Assembly (NCBI GenBank): GCA_029959085.1
Contig: JARWIR010000002.1
Location: forward strand, 64,534,154 to 64,598,153
Origin: Nemophila menziesii
Lineage: Eukaryota; Streptophyta; Magnoliopsida; Boraginales; Hydrophyllaceae
Length of the DNA: 64,000 nt
Reading direction: 5' to 3'
Shown: piece by piece, positions 45,993 to 58,708 of the stretch
How the letters are laid out: every line of letters starts with the position of its first letter
Numbering within the stretch: position 1 is the stretch's first letter
Translations under genes and position numbers: made by a program
The notes under the pieces: model-generated
Told to the model about the DNA's origin: nothing
Databases searched by the model: none
The model's input: the letters and a program-made list of their open reading frames with translations, nothing else

Positions 45993-47489
45993 TAATGTCT
46001 CCCCATTTGTGATAATTTAATATTAGTTGGAGACATCATTTTTAGGAATTATTAGGAAATTATACTCGATTTTTATTAGAATTATTGTATTTTCTTATTT
46101 CTTGTCTTAATTTGAAGATTTATTATTTTTAGAGCATGTTTGGTTTAATTGTTTGTTAATTGTGAAGCTTTACAGATATATGGTAATTAATTAGATGTCA
46201 AATCAATTTAAAGAGATAAAGGAAAGAAGATAATGATGGAAATTGGACACAAAGGAAGGAAAAGATAAAATAGGAAAAGAAAAGTTGGCAAGTAAATCTG
46301 AATTTCAGCAGCTACGTCCATTAAAGTGATCATAACTCATGATTGGCTGGGAATCTGATAGAATGGTCTGAAGCAAAGTTGTAAAGCTTTCCGAGATGAT
46401 CTGTTTCGATATAAAGAATGCGTCAATCGAAACAATATTGAAGAATATACGGCCAAAACAAGACAGCAACAATTTATTACCTTTTCTATATTTTTGGGCT
46501 ACGTATTTGAGTTGGACTAGAAGTCCAATTACTTGCCTTCCACTCGAAGAAAACGTTTTAGGGCTTCCTAGACTCCTATAAATACACCCTTTAACTATTT
46601 TAAACATGTCCTTGCCCATACTTAAGTTTATTCATCATTAGAGATCAATCCTTAGCGCAAGTTGACAGTATGTATCTTTCTTTTAGTTTATTTCTTTCTA
46701 GTATGAACTAATTTTTCAATAACTTGGATTTTGCATATGTATAATATATGAATTCTATTTTCTTTTATCTATGTTTTTTGGGAGAGTTATTTTAAATTGA
46801 TTCTAGCTGCTTAACCATATATTTGTTTTATGTGCTTTGATTTATTGTCAGTCTTAAACCTGATCAATTTAAGGCTGTGCTAATAGTAGTTAGATGGTCA
46901 CCCGGAAGGGGTGTCTAATTATTGAAACACCACATAAACGTCTAGTGCGCGGTAGTGATTTTGAAGGGCTTGCCTAACTATATAGTCATTAGGGTTTGAT
47001 TTAATCACCAATCATCATTAGAAGGCCAGACTCATTTAGGAACCTAGTGGCTTAGGAGCACCCTATTTAAGTCCCCTCGTGATTGTCAAGTCTCCACCCT
47101 ATTCCACCCTGACGGGGGTAGGGAGGAATTTAGAATCCTGACTACTTATCTAAGAGCTATTACCACCCTTATTAACTAGTAGAAGAAATAGAAGGATTAA
47201 TGCATACGAGCAAAACCTGAGCTATATTCTCTCATATTTATTTTATTGTCTTTTATTTTATTTAGTTAATCACTAATCTCTCCATCAATCATCTTTATTT
47301 TCCGTCTTTTAATTATTGATTGCTACTCTGATTTATTTATCCATAAGCATAACACACTTAAGTCTATGAGGAACGTATCTTCTTATCATTAAAACTTGCA
47401 TACGTCCTGTAATACTTGAGATACCGTGTTTAGTCTAGGGTGATTACTTGCTTTATTTATATTTTTTTATTACACCCTAGGCCACACCA
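45993..47489 (+). mobile_element. Solo LTR (target duplication GTCAC)
   Basis: 1497 bp, TAATGTCTCC (TG changed to TA) ...GGCCACACCA, flanked by GTCAC at 45988-45992 and 47490-47494. TATAAATA at 46577-46584. No primer-binding site or polypurine tract adjoins. It split the dyad array of element G. Confidence 0.92.
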
Positions 47490-47879
47490 GTCACAAACCG
47501 GGTTCCCGGTTTGCAGAGAACGGGCGTCCAGTTGTGTTGTGCTTTTTCTCGCTGACGCACGCGTTAATCGCGTTGACGTGGCTGTTGAACAAAAACTTTG
47601 GTAGGCTAACTGGGTACCCGGTTTGTGACAAAAGTGTGCCCGTTCAGCGCATGTGCTTAAAGGCATTTCGCCACGCAGACTCCCTCAGTCTTTCACATTT
47701 AGCAGCCCAAACTCAAGTCTTAACACCTGTAAACATCAAAAACACTCTATCCCTCCTCATTTTTTAAAAAGAAACACTAATACAAATCAACTTACCTTAT
47801 TATACACTATGAACTGAAAGCCACAAGATATTAAACTATTATACAATTAATGTGGCTTTTGTTTAACGTCGTTAAGCTC
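47490..47879 (-). repeat. Dyad array of element G, right part
   Basis: Continues the array cut by the solo LTR: CAAACCGGGTTCCCGGTTTG (47494-47513) is a 9-bp stem with a 2-base loop, followed by a GCACGCGTTAATCGCGTTGACGTGG segment and GGGTACCCGGTTTG. A PPT-like motif CAGCCCAAACTCAAG lies at about 47703-47717. Confidence 0.65.
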
Positions 47880-50013
47880 GACGGTTTACCTCTGAGATCA
47901 TTTCTTAACATAACCTTCTCAGGAGTGAGTGAGGTTATTAACATTTACTACTTGGAATTTGCATCCCTTGGCTTTCACTCCTACCAACTTCTCTGAGATA
48001 ATCCTTATGACCATGAAAGGTCCCAACCAATAACTCTTGGGTTTACATGCTTTCTGTGGAGGATGACTTTTTCATTGCGACTTCTTTGCCTACTCAGAAC
48101 TCCTCCTTTTCTTTTTCTTTCTTGGGTTCTCTTGGGACCTTCATAGAATGTTTCTTGTTTTTCTTCTTTGCACATGCAAGGTGTGGATTCTCCTTAGGAT
48201 CTGTGGGAGCTTCATTTGGTGGTTTATTTCTTAGCTCTCTCCTTTGATCTTAAGGTCGCCACAACCTTGGTTGAATCTTTCTCTACCTGTTTAATGGCAT
48301 CCAAAAAAAACACTCCCTAGAGAACCGAGGAACTTCATTGCTTTGAACACATTGAACTTCTCCTTCTCGTCTTGCACTCGCATGATTAGTTCTCCGATCT
48401 CCACATCAATTAAAGTACGCCTCGTAGATAGGAATGGTCTTCCCAAGATGATGGGGACATTCCTATCCGTGTCTTAATCAAGTATAATGAAATCACAACT
48501 AGGTGAGCTAGCTCATCTGGCTAGGGCTTTGTCTCTCAAGTGAGAGGTACAGTGTTTGAATCCCGTAGGTGGAAGAAAAGTTATTAAGTTTGGAAAGTTT
48601 TCAAGGTTCGAAACCCTCCCAGAACATGGGCAACCTAGTTTTCAATTTTCCCTGCACTCCTCCAATAAACCAACCATCTCTCCCTCGTAGTATTTGTGTT
48701 TGTTGGAAAACACCTCCTTCATGAATTTTAAATACTTTGGAATATTTTGGATAGATTTCAAAAAAGGAAAATCAATGTGTAATTTTCTCACCATATCCAT
48801 GAACTTCTTGGACACGTGGTTGAAAGGGAGGGGGAGGGAGGGTATCATTCAAAACAATATCTTTCCTTGTCTTCTCCTTCGTAGCCTTAATAGGTTCCTC
48901 AACTACGTCTTCACTCACATCCTCAACTACATTTTCAACTACAATAGGTTCTGCTTCTTCCTAACTACAACCTCTACTTTCTTTGGCTTGACAATTATCT
49001 CTTTTTCTTTCATAATCGGGAAGGTAGGTGGTTGTAACTGTTTTCCACTTCTAAATTAAATTGCCTTACAATCTTCCATTCATTGAGAGATCCTTGTGTC
49101 ACTTGGGATTTGTCCTCGTGGACGCTGATTTATATGTTTTCCAATTGAGACACTTGTTTTTCTAGAATTTTTAATGCATTTGATTGTTCATTTGTCCTCA
49201 CATTGTTATCTTTCTTCTCTTGTTGACTCTTTTGTGCTATGGAAATGAGTGTTTGCAAGTGTTCATCTAGTTTACTTGACTTTGGAACATATACTGTCAT
49301 AAACTGGTTAAATGTCACAGCTAATTCGCTTGCAGTAATCGCACCTTCTTCTGGATGGGAAGGGAGTGTCTTCTGATCAAGAGACACTGCATAAGCATCA
49401 TATCTAGAATTTGGCGAAGCTTGGCCTCCTTGATATTGATTTTGAGGTCTCGACTGGTAAAATGTTCCCTTAGGGCCTTGGTTGATAGGTTCCTAGGTTA
49501 GCCGCCCCTTGCGGATTTGAGTATTGGAATCCTAGATGTTTTCTTTTTTGATTACCATAGCCTTGACCACTCGAGTAGTAAATACCTCGATTATTGATGA
49601 AGCATACATATTACAGATTATGAGGACAATCTTACCAAGTATGATCAGTTTCCCCACAACTGGGACATATTTGTGGTTCTTTTACCACATGTTTAATCTT
49701 GTTCTTTAAAGAGGCAATCTTTGCATTCAAATCAGTTTATGCGTCTATGTTCAAGGTACCTTTCTTGGAAAATCGAACTACTGATCTTGATGGTTGCGAA
49801 ATCATTTCATTCTCTATGACCCGATCCATTATAGCCAATGCTTGATTCACAGTTACCACAGTTACCATCATAAAACTACCTTGACATATCGACTCAACTT
49901 TCTCCTTGGAGGCTTCATCTAAACTGCGATAGAAAATCCCCAACTGTAACTCCAATGAATACGCGTGTAGTGGACACTTCCTTAACAATGATTGAAAACG
50001 AGACCAAGCAACC
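47880..50013 (-). pseudogene. Gag-protease-tail ORF of element G, broken
   Basis: Minus strand. The tail (SYWLGPFMVIRI, LVGVKAKGCKFQV, 47960-48040) is like that of B and is preceded by protease sequence with IILGRPFL (about 48425-48450). A SINE at 48497-48650 replaces the part with the protease active site. Then EGEMVGLLEECREN (48650-48690), a Lys/Glu-rich linker, a zinc knuckle near 49630-49680 with a stop inside it, and Gag (WSRFQSLLRKCPLHAYS, IFYRSLDEASKEKVE) up to 50013. The E LTR interrupts Gag there; the N-terminal half is outside the window. No RT or integrase lies between protease and tail. Confidence 0.75.
48497..48650 (+). mobile_element. SINE inserted in the protease region of element G
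   Basis: GGTGAGCTAGCTCATCTGGCTAGGGC (box A region), CTCTCAAGTGAGAGGTACAGTGTTTGAATCCC (box B region), then TTTGGAAAGTTTTCAAGG..CCCAGAACATGGGCAACCTAG. It matches the SINE at 28876 without its internal duplication, and shares AACATGGG..AACCTAG/ATCTAG with the SINE at 41028. There is no A-tail and no clear target duplication; adjoining protease sequence is lost, so a deletion accompanied or followed insertion. Confidence 0.65.
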
Positions 50014-51531
50014 GGATATCTCCCTTTTTGTGATAAATATATGCCCTTAGGAGAAATCATTTTAGGTAGAAACTGGACTTATTAGATAGAATTTTGAGCT
50101 TATTTTGTCATATTGCACTTTCTTCTCTTGGAATTATATTAATTACCTTTTTAGTGCTTTTTTGCATTAATTCGTTTGTTTTAGCATGAAGTTCATAGGT
50201 ACATGGATGCTAGGAAGCACCAAGATGAGGAGGAGAAGTGAAGTTTAAAGTATTAGATTAAAAGGAGAGGTCAAAAGAGAAAAATATACCACTCAAAGAG
50301 ATGAAGAAGATCATAAGAAACTGGGAAGCGTCACTTCTTACTAATCCAGGTGTTTGAGTTAGCTCGAATTGAGGACTGGAATTAGGTGATTTGGACTTAA
50401 GACGCAAAAGTTACGCCTGTTTTACTGGAGTGTGTACAACAGTTACAGGAATTGCTGATTGGACTTGGGCTTCTAATCATTTAATTAAATAATATAAAAT
50501 CCCAATCCGATCTTACTTAGTATATAAAGCCTTTTAGACCTCATTTCTTTAGTACACTTCATTTTTTTAAAGTTCAGAAGTGAGCAAAAAGGAAGAAGGC
50601 AGAGGAAGAGCTGGAGTAGTCATTCTTCTTCCACAACAGCTCAACCCATTCCTTTATTTAGGTTCTTTATCCTAATTTTGTTTCAGGAATTATGAATTAT
50701 TTTAATTTATTAATTGTTTACTTTGAATATGAACTAAACATTTAGTGCTTGAGAAACGCAACATGAGTTAAGTTCTAATTTATACAATTTGACGTGTTTC
50801 TGAATTTGGAAATTATTTTAATTTAATATAAGTTAGGTATTTCGTATTGACTGTTATCGTAAGATTGTTTACTAATTTTAATTAAGGTGTGAATTAGAAA
50901 TAGGTATTTAACATTGGGCTATTCACTAGTGGCGGTGATCACCTTGATGGAGGATTTAATTACGAACCTAGATAATAGACGCGTGGTATACGTCAATGAT
51001 CCTGACGGGCTTGACTAACCAGGCAACTAATTGGGTAAAACGCTTCAAAATCCGAAAGTATCTTATAATCGCCCTGACAGGGTTTGTAATTCGGTAGGAT
51101 AACTCCTAAGTCTACCCTGACGGGAGTTAGGAGAATTCGAAGTCCCGACTAATACATAAATACCGATTTGACCCTTAAACAGAAGCATAAATTGTATGAA
51201 TTTAGGTGGATCCATTGCGAGACTCAACTACACCTCTCAACCTTGCATCTACATATTTAGTTTTTTTATTTCTTTACTTTCAGTTAATCTTTAGTGATAT
51301 ATTTATTTGCGTCCAGTAGTTTATAACTCAAAACCAAACAAATATCTTTTATCTCTTATTTTTTGTACTTGTAATTATTTCTACTTATCTCTTGAACACA
51401 TTGGTTATACCTACGCAATCCCTGAGAACGAAATCCCTCATATCTATCTGTTACGTGGAACGACCCATACACTTGTGGTTAGTAGGTCCTCCTATTAAGT
51501 GTTGATTTTTATCACACCCCAGGACCCACCG
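50014..51531 (+). mobile_element. 5' LTR of element E
   Basis: 1518 bp, starting GGATATCTCCC (TG changed to GG) and ending GGACCCACC(G), followed by a primer-binding site. TATATAAAG at 50521-50529 is the likely TATA box. The left flank CAACC (50009-50013) should be the target duplication, but the other side is beyond the window. It is inserted in the gag of element G. Confidence 0.8.
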
Positions 51532-51537
51532 AGTTTT

Positions 51538-51555
51538 TGGCGCCGCTGCCGGGGA
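51538..51555 (+). promoter_or_regulatory. Primer-binding site of element E
   Basis: TGGCGCCGCTGCCGGGGA, same 18-mer as in B and C, six bases after the LTR. Confidence 0.88.
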
Positions 51556-51649
51556 TTTAGCGTGTGACCCTTGTGTTTATTCCTTTAAGTAGTTTCAACT
51601 GTTATTTTCCGTTTTACATTTTTCTTTTGTTTTGTCTTTTTCAGATCTT

Positions 51650-54310
51650 ATAGGATTGGTGAATTCTCTCAAATCCTGAGAAATTAATCCGAGCTTAAAA
51701 GAAAAGAGAAAGGGAAGAAAAGAAAGCTTCAGAAGAAACAGATGCATTAAACAACAACAATCCTCAAGTAGAAGTAGATGGAATGGGAATCTTATTGCTC
51801 CGCAATTCCAAATTCCTCAAGTTCCAATAAATCAAAATTAAGGAATTCTTCTTGTACCCGTAGGAAGTGCTCAACTCCAATCAGGATACGATCCATGGTT
51901 CGTGCAAGCTCTCGAATAACAACCGTCCAGAGCACCTGTTATAGGTTTTGGCCCTCCAGACTTTCAAGTTGCTAAATATAGACCCGATCTGGGTATTGCT
52001 AAATCAATTCCGAGACTTCAGAAACTTTCGAGGAGTGGCCGGAGAAGATGCATTTCAAGCTGTACAAAAATTTATGCAAATATGTGATGCGTGTTACTCG
52101 AGAACAAATATATTTTGCGAATTTCAGATTCTTCCTTATAGACATAACGAGTGAGTGGAATGATCAACACCAAAGAGTTTAAATTACTAATTGGGATGAA
52201 TTACAAACAACGTATTTGACCGTTACTATCCGAGAAATATGAGGTTGAACGCACAACTGGAATTGACATCATTCGAGCAAGAACAAGGTGAACCTCTAGG
52301 TACATGTTGGACAAAATTTCAAATATGCTTAAGAAGAGTACCGGATATGTTTTTTTTGAAGAGCAACAAATGTCAATATTTTATAAAGTCCTTGAGGGAC
52401 ATTCAAGAAAAGACTTAGATTTATTACGTGGAGGAGGATTCTTACAGTTAATATCAAATCATGCAAATATTATATTAGACTGGACAGTGAAGAATGAGAT
52501 GGGATGGAGTATTATGAGAACACCTTTCCGAGGTGTAGTATATCGAGACAGTGGTGTTGGAATTGATGAAAATTTCTCTTCATTAGAAAACAAACTGAAA
52601 AATAAATTTGAGCAACAATTGAAACAACTTACTTTGGCTGCTAAAGAAGGTTTTATGGTAGAAGAGCCGATGTGAATGTTACAGAAGAAATATATGGGTG
52701 TTTGAATTGTAGTGTACATGATCATGATTGGGAGAATTGTCAAAGCAATCCAGAATCTGTGATGTTTGTTTCCAACTGAGGAAACTATAATTCAGGTGGT
52801 CAAGGTTATCAGCCAAACAGAACCATCCTGGTTTCAATATTCAAATCTGAATGGGGCCGCAAATCCTACTTATGCATATCAACCACGGCCCCAAGGAAAT
52901 GACTATCAACAAAGACCAAAAAATAATTACCAAGGGGGACAACATTATGGAAACAAAGCCCAAAGACATCCTGTTCAAGATGCTTATAACAATAACTTAA
53001 ATTAGAAAGCCTTACCCGCTCCACCTCAAGAAGGTGCTTTGGACGTTCAACAATATTTTCAAACTCTCATTTTTTTTCACAGAAGAATTAATTAGATTAA
53101 CAATCTTTCAATGCAAAATTTAATGAACAAAGTGTCGCATTCAAGATCTTAGAGATCAAGTAGCTCAAATGGCAAAGCACCTAAATAAGCGTCGACAAGG
53201 GAAACTTCCAAGTGACACTGAAGTTACGAGAAAGAGAAGATTGTAATGCCATTGCACTCCGAAGATGTAAGCAATTACCACCACCACCTTTTCCCGTTAT
53301 GAAATAAAAAGAAACAACCGTAAAAACAAATACGGTAAAGGATGTGGAGGAAAAAGAAGGTGAACAAGAAATAATCGAGGTGGAAGTTGAGAAAATTCCA
53401 GAAAAGCAAAAGATAAAAGATATAGTTTTGGAAGAGAATCGTCCTCCTCAACCTTTACCCTCGAGAGTTCAGAAGAAAGGAGATATGAATGAATCCCATA
53501 AATTCATTAATGTGGTGAGTAACTTAATATCAATTTACCATTTGTAGATGTTGTTCGAGGAATGACGAAGTATGTAAAATTCTTGAAAAGAGCTATCACC
53601 AACACATGCACATATCTTGAGAGTGAAATGGTAGGTTTGCCAGAAGAATGTAGTGTGATATGCCAGACGAAGTTGCCCCCTAAATTGGTTGATCCTGGGA
53701 CTTTTAATAATCCCATTTCTATTGGTGAGGAGTGGCATGGGAGAGCTCTGTGAGACGTAGGTACGAGTATTACTCTCATTCCTAGGAGAAGTTGAAGATA
53801 GGAAATGCAAGACCTACCACCATGGTATTGCAAATGGCTAATAGATCCCTCGCACATCCAGAGGGAAGGGTGGAAGATGTCCTCGTCAAGGAAGGTATAT
53901 TAATTTTTCCTTGTGATTTTATTAGACTTGATTACGACGCGAATAGAAATGTCCCCATTGTTTTGGGAAGACCATTACCAACCATGGGGTGTACTCTTAT
54001 TGATGTAGAGAATGGAGAATTAATAATGTGTGTTCAAGACGAAAAGGTTTAGTTCAACGTGTTTAGGGCAATGAAGTTTCCGGATTCCAAGGTTGAATGC
54101 TTCTGGTTGGATTCCATTCATCATGATATGCAAGAGGTATTTAATGATATGAATTTTGATGATATCTTGCAAGCTGCCTTAAGACTTAACTTACCAAAGA
54201 TAATGAAAGAGCTTGCTGAAACAGTGGCAACTCTAAATTCTGAAAATACAAAGCATAGGAATCTTGCCTATGAACAAGTGAGACAATCAAAGGAGATTGA
54301 ACCTTAAAAT
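51650..54310 (+). pseudogene. Gag and protease of element E, degenerate
   Basis: Gag is spread over several frames: FRGVAGEDAFQAVQKFMQICDA (51948-52154), then MSIFYKVLEGHSRKDLDLLRGGGF (52304-52675). The zinc knuckle at 52699-52740 keeps C-x2-C-x4-H-x4-C. A linker rich in Gln/Asn follows, then Pro/Lys/Glu-rich sequence. Protease: a stop directly precedes the DVGTSITLIP active site (about 53755-53785), then VEDVLVKEG, LDYDANRNVPIVLGRPL (to 54052). Protease is followed by a linker leading to RT, unlike in B, C and G. Many stops and shifts; not functional. Confidence 0.8.
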
Positions 54311-57146
54311 AAACCATCTATTGAGTCTCATACGCAACTAGAGGATAAACCGCTTCCGTCACACTTAAGGTATTCTTATTTGGGTACTAGCAATACTTTA
54401 CCTGTTATTGTTTTAGCTACTTTAACATGTCCTCAAGAATATAAACTGTTGAGTGTACTAAGAGCCAACAAAGAGGCAATTGGATGGACTATTGCTGATA
54501 TCAAAGGTATTAGTCCTACCATTTGCCAACATAAAATCATTCTGGAAGATGAAATTGCATGCTTAGTTGAAGGTCAAAGGAGGTAGATGCCAGCTATGAA
54601 GGATGTGGAAAGAAAAGAAGTAATCAAGTTACTAGATTCGAGAATCATCTTTCCCGTATCTAGTAGCGAGTGGGTGAGTTCAGTTCAATGTGTTCCAAAA
54701 AAGGGGGTATCACTACTATCCTGAATGATCAAAAGGAACCCATACCCTTGAGTACCGTTGTTAGTTGGAGAGTGTATATGTATTATTGTATGTTGAACAA
54801 GGCCACCAGAAGAGATCATTTTTATCCTTCGTTCATAGATCACATGTTGGATAAGCTAGCCAGAAGAGAGTATTATTGTTTTCTTGATGGGTATTCAAGG
54901 TACAATCAGATATGTGTAGACCATTCTAATCAACACAAAACAACTTTTACATGTTCTTTTGGTACCTTTTCCTATTGAAGGATGCCATTTGGATTGTGTA
55001 ACACACCTGCTGCTTTTCAAAGGTGTATGATGGTAATATTCTGGGACATGATTGATTGATTCCTTGAGGTATTTATGGATGGACTTTTGTTTTTGGTGAT
55101 ATCTTTGATGATTGTTTGCAGAATCTAGAAAAGATGTTAATTCGATGTAAGGAAACTGACTTAGTTTTAAATTGGGAGAAATTTCACTTCATGGTTCGTG
55201 AGGGAATAGTGTTGGGGCATAAGGTTTCAAGTGCAGGTTTGGAGGTTGATCGTGCAAAGGTAGAAGTGATCAAGACTCTTCCACCTCCTATTTCTGTTAA
55301 AGGGGTAAGAATTTTCTTGGGTCATGTTGGGTTCTACCATCTCTTTATCAGGGATTTCTCTAAGATTTCCAAGCCATTATGTTACTACTTGAGAAGGACA
55401 CCAAATTCCTTTTTGATGAAGCTTGTATTGCAGCATTCTTGGAGATCAAGGAAAAACTAATGTCCACACCAATTGTACTTTTCCCTGATTGGAATATTTC
55501 GTTCGAGGTTTTGTGTGATGCTAGTGATATTTCTATGGGTGCTGTCTTGATCAGAGAAAAGATAAGGTATTTCATTCCATATACTATGCGAGTAAGACCT
55601 TCATAAGTGCTCAGATTAATTATACCGAGACTGAGAAGGATCTGTCAGCTATTGTGTACGCTTTTGACAAATTTCGTTCCTATCTTCTTGGGGAAAGAAT
55701 TGTTGTATACACAGATCATTTTGCAATGAAATACCTTATGGAGAAGAAAGATGTAAAACCGTGTTTAATTAGATGGGTATTATTATTGCAAGAGTATAAC
55801 TTAGATATTCGAGACCGAAAGGGGAGTGAAATTCAAGTAGCAGATCATCTTTCGCGTCTTGAAGGTTCTAAGGTTAATAGTGGACCGTACACGCAACTTG
55901 TACTCCTTGGTATGCAGATATAGCAAATCTCATTGTGAGTGGATCCTTTCCCGAAGGGGCTAGATCACAAGAGAGGAAAATATTAGTTCACTGTGCAAAG
56001 AAGTTCTTTTGGGATGATCCTTTCCTCTATAAAACATGTAGTGCTCAGATGTTAAGAAGATGCATACCTGAAGGTGAAGTCCGTGTGGTAGTTTCAAGTT
56101 GTCATGATTTTCAAAGGTGATCGTATAGCTACAAAGGTACTTCAATCCGATTTTTATTGGCCTACTTTACATGAAGATTGTCATGCATATGCCAAAGAAT
56201 GTTGTAGATGCCAATATACCGGTAATATATCAAAGAGAGATGAGATGCCACATAATTATGTTCTTGAAGTTGAACTTTTTTTAGGTATAGGATATTGATT
56301 TCATGGGTCTTTTTGTATCTTCTAATGGAAATCAATACATCTTACTAGCTGTTGAAACGTGTTAAAATAGGTAGATGTTGTAGCTCTACCTACGAATGAT
56401 TCACGAGTGGTGATAAAGTTCTTAAATTCACACAACTTCACGAGACATGGTACGTCTAGAGTTATTATTAGTGATGTAGGTATGCATTTTGTGAACAAAT
56501 ACTTGAAGGAGGTATTAGAGAAGTATGGGGTGAGACATCGTTTATCCACTGCTTATCATCCACAAGCAAACGGTCAAGCTAAGGTCTCTAATCGAGAGAT
56601 CAAATCCACTCTAGAGAAGAATGTTGGACCAACACGTAAGGATTGGTCAATGAAACTAGATGATGCCTTGTTGGCTTATCGTACTGTGTTCAAGATACCC
56701 GTTGGTTCAGCTCCGCATCACATGGTTTATGGTAAGGCGTGTCACTTACCTCTTGAGCTTGAATTAGGTGCATATTGGAAGATAGCGGAGTTGAGCTTAG
56801 ACCCTACCTTATCCGGTGAGAATCGTATGATGAACTTGAATGAACTTGATGAGTTTCGATTTTATGCCTATGAGAATGCTAAAATTACAAAGAAAAGACA
56901 AAAAACTGGCATGATAATCGCATTCGTGAGAAGAAATTCTGCTTAGTAGGGACCTAAACACATGAATGGTTTTTATTTGAAGCTTGACAGGTGGTCCTCA
57001 AATACAACTCTAAGTTCAGTAACTATCCGGGGAAGTTGAGATCGAAGTGGTCTAGTCCTTATATTGTGACCAAGGTTACGCCACATGGAGTTATAGAGAA
57101 TGAGCATCCAAATGAGCACCGCACCTTCATGGTGAATGGGCATCGT
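54311..57146 (+). pseudogene. RT, RNase H and integrase of element E, degenerate
   Basis: Reverse transcriptase (54360-55380): SEWVSSVQCVPKKGG, YYCMLNKATRRDHFYPSFIDHMLDKLA, YYCFLDGYSRYNQI, FRMPFG-like block. The catalytic FMDD box reads FMDG because of a small insertion near 55075. RNase H (55380-55900): [50 protein letters not shown]. Integrase (55920-57146): [29 protein letters not shown], first Asp in DIDFMG, second in IISDVGMHF, but the catalytic Glu is changed to Lys (NGQAKVSNREIK; F has QAEV). The C-terminal domain SSPYIVTKV..FMVNGHR is cut by the F LTR. Several frameshifts. Confidence 0.88.
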
Positions 57147-58708
57147 TGGTGGTCCTTTGTGTGTTCTAAAAATAAATGCAAATGCTAATCGAACCACAAC
57201 CGCAAGTGTACGGTTGTCCCAACTAGTATAACTGATAAATCAGATTCGTTCCAAGGATGGAATGGTTGATCACAATGTCTAGCAATTAGTGATTGATGCA
57301 CTTATGAAAATAAAAGATTATAAAATGTTTGTTTGGTTTTCGTATTAAGACTAAATAAATGAAAGACAAATATTAAAATGCAAGTAGAAGCTAAGACGCA
57401 AGTAAAATGAGTGAAAACGCAATATGAGATGTAGTACTTGAGAACGCAAGGATCCTCCTAATCTTACTTCCTAACTTATGTTGTTTAAGGGCTAAATTGG
57501 TCAATTACAATGGTCGGGATTCTAAATTCCTTATACCCCCGTCAGGGTGGACTATAAGGCGATCCTAAAGTGTCACTAGTCCCGTCAGGGTATATATGAT
57601 CCACTGTTGGATGATTAAGTGTTTTACCTCATTGGCCCTAGAATTAGCTAAGTTCGTCAGAATCAATAGCTTTTATCCTAGATTGAATAATTAATTCTAT
57701 ACCTAAACCCTCCGTCAGGATGATCCACACGCCACATATGTGAAATAGCTTAGATACTAATACCTAATCTTAGTTCGCGACTCTAAAATCAGTAAATAAT
57801 CACAAATTATCGAAAAGAGTAATGAACCCAATTTAATTTAATTTAAGATAAACCCAAATTCAACATTCGTTATTTCATAAAATTAAGATTCACCCATTGT
57901 TTGTTCTCAAGCACTATGAAAAGCTTAGCTCATATTAAAATTAAAAACTAAATTAAAAGAAATGGAATTCATATTGTTTACAAAATTAAAATATAAAAAG
58001 AACCTAATTTCCGGAATTGGAATGACTACGAACGGAGCTATAGACCCACTCCAGCTCTTGTAGCTTCTTCTTTCTTCCTTCTGTTGCTTCTCTCTGGTGT
58101 TTAATCTTGTGGAATGTGAATTGTCCTGAAAATAGAAGTCAAAGGCTGGTTTTATAGGTGGAAAAACGGATTAGGGCTTGGACCTAAGAATAAAACATTA
58201 ATTAAATGTCCAAGCCCAAATTCTAAGCCCAAAATCCCGTAACTGCTGATACACCTTCACTAAAACGGCTTTTCCCGATGCGTTATGACTCCGATTGACC
58301 TCATTCCAGTTGCTAAAGTTCCGTAACTCGATAACGAATGTTTTCTCTTCAAAGGTCAGCGGCTAAATCATCGCTTAAGCACCTCGAAATCAGCACTCTA
58401 TGGCCTGGAAAATGGATTTTCAGCTCTAAAAATAATATCTTCGGGATTTATCTTCAAGTCTTGACTCTAATTCACGATCTTTGACTTTCTCCTTGGATTC
58501 CTCTCCTAGCTAACATCTAAAACCTGTAAACTTTACACTAAAAATACCAATATTACGCGGAAAAGTTTAATAAATAAAAAATGCTAGAAATAAAAAGGGA
58601 ATTCCGGATTATTGCAAATTTAGTCCAAAAGTCTATCGAATTAATTAAATAAACACCAAAAATGATGTCTCCCAAGGGTCGAAAATAAGAACAATTAGGG
58701 AGACATCA
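57147..58708 (-). mobile_element. 3' LTR of element F
   Basis: 1562 bp on the minus strand. The plus strand starts TGGTGGTCC directly after the last E codons (..HR) and ends AGGGAGACATCA, next to the polypurine tract at 58709. This places F inside the integrase C-terminal domain of E. The left flank is GCATCGT; the matching duplication is beyond the window. A TATA-like TATAAAA (minus) lies at about 58150-58156. Confidence 0.88.
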
